A stretch of 42,148 nt of DNA, from positions 1-42,148 of the forward strand of contig VBOT01000105.1 of the NCBI GenBank assembly GCA_005893225.1, in the 5' to 3' direction. The notes under the pieces are model-generated. The model did no database searches. It was given only the letters and a program-made list of their open reading frames with translations, and was not told the DNA's origin. The translations under genes were made by a program, and so were the position numbers. This DNA comes from Candidatus Eiseniibacteriota bacterium. Lineage in GTDB: Bacteria > Eisenbacteria > RBG-16-71-46. Shown piece after piece: positions 41,833-42,148 of this stretch. Positions within the stretch are counted from its first letter, which is position 1. Every line of letters begins with the position of its first letter.

Positions 41833-42148
41833 TCAGCGGTCGGCCGAGCCGCCGGCGACCAGTCCCTTGCTGCGCCACTTCTCGAAGATCGTCTTCACCT
41901 GCTTGTGCGCCTCCTCCAGCGCCTGCTTGGGGCTCATCCGCCCGGTCGCCGCGTTCGCGAACATGGTGGGGAGCACGAACGTGTCGAACACCTCGCCTTC
42001 CGCCGGGTTGGCGGGCCCCGGGTGCCCGATGTTCGTCGCCCATTCCAGGGCCGTGCCGATCGGCTTGAGCTTGGACGGCGGGTTCGAGCCGAACGGATCG
42101 CTGGCGGTGACCTGCCCGAGCCATTTGTTACCCGCCTCGGGCTTCTGC
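41833..42148 (-). CDS. ABC transporter sugar solute-binding protein (C-terminal part)
   Basis: The last ~105 residues of a family 1 extracellular solute-binding protein, cut by the window edge, so no start is present. On the minus strand it reads KWLGQVTASDPFGSNPP, IGHPGPANPAEGEVFDT, FVLPTMFANAATG, then MSPKQALEEAHKQVKTIFEKW and a stop at 41833. The MSPKQALEEA and FEKWR ending is typical of UgpB/MalE-like sugar-binding proteins. It would bind a sugar or glycerol-phosphate-like ligand in the periplasm. It precedes the MHS transporter gene by 137 bases on the same strand. Confidence 0.8.
   Translation of the reverse strand, partial: QKPEAGNKWLGQVTASDPFGSNPPSKLKPIGTALEWATNIGHPGPANPAEGEVFDTFVLPTMFANAATGRMSPKQALEEAHKQVKTIFEKWRSKGLVAGGSADR

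Noticed and set aside
1-42148. CRISPR array, prophage, integron or rRNA
   Set aside because: No regularly spaced direct repeats, phage structural genes, integrase or rRNA-like sequence were seen in the window.

Overview
The window is a high-GC bacterial chromosome segment of 42,148 bases with densely packed genes on both strands. Several features point to a lineage near Candidatus Eisenbacteria or the wider FCB/Gemmatimonadota-like groups. These are a secreted PKD protein with an FlgD/T9SS-like C-terminal sorting-type domain, a complete Alternative Complex III (act) operon, a fused transaldolase/glucose-6-phosphate isomerase, and a CysO-type cysteine pathway. The assignment is an inference from gene content; no marker gene in the window proves it.

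Layout. 1-2.7 kb: the 3' part of a secreted PKD protein, a TolB-like propeller protein and tRNA-Leu(UAA). 2.9-10.3 kb (minus): the six-gene respiratory operon actABCDEF, an electron-transfer complex passing electrons from quinol to cytochrome c. 10.5-12.5 kb (minus): a type IV pilin-like protein, an orphan membrane protein and a small lipoprotein. 12.8-17.2 kb (minus): cysM, a JAMM peptidase (mec), a three-domain CysO-MoeZ-rhodanese fusion and an M48 metalloprotease lipoprotein, all overlapping by a few bases. 17.4-24.1 kb (plus): glucokinase, transketolase, a glyoxalase-fold protein with a histone-like basic tail, and a tal-pgi fusion with a frameshift. 24.3-28.7 kb (minus): sthA, osmC, fumC and a threonine/serine dehydratase. 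29-30.4 kb (plus): a glycosyltransferase and an orphan transposase-like HTH protein with its own promoter and terminator. 30.5-33.7 kb (minus): gnd-zwf-pgl, the oxidative pentose phosphate pathway. 34.1-42.1 kb: a GAF-GGDEF protein with a degenerate active site behind a sigma-54-like promoter, an MFS transporter, a polysaccharide flippase, a frameshifted acetyl-CoA synthetase, an MHS-family transporter and the end of a sugar ABC solute-binding protein.

How it fits together. Glucokinase, tal-pgi, tkt, gnd, zwf and pgl nearly complete a glucose/pentose phosphate module. SthA could balance the NADPH it makes, fumarase feeds the TCA cycle, and ACIII takes the resulting quinol electrons.

Two things stand out. 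First, the cysteine operon carries CysO fused in cis to its own activating enzyme, so the Gly-Gly that must be free is internal. Second, two intergenic loci (20.44-20.61 and 24.12-24.32 kb) share a nearly identical 88-base core. Each core is enclosed by a long inverted repeat whose arm sequence differs between the copies while the pairing is kept. Both lie just downstream of a gene's stop codon in the same relative orientation, which suggests an undescribed structured 3' element.
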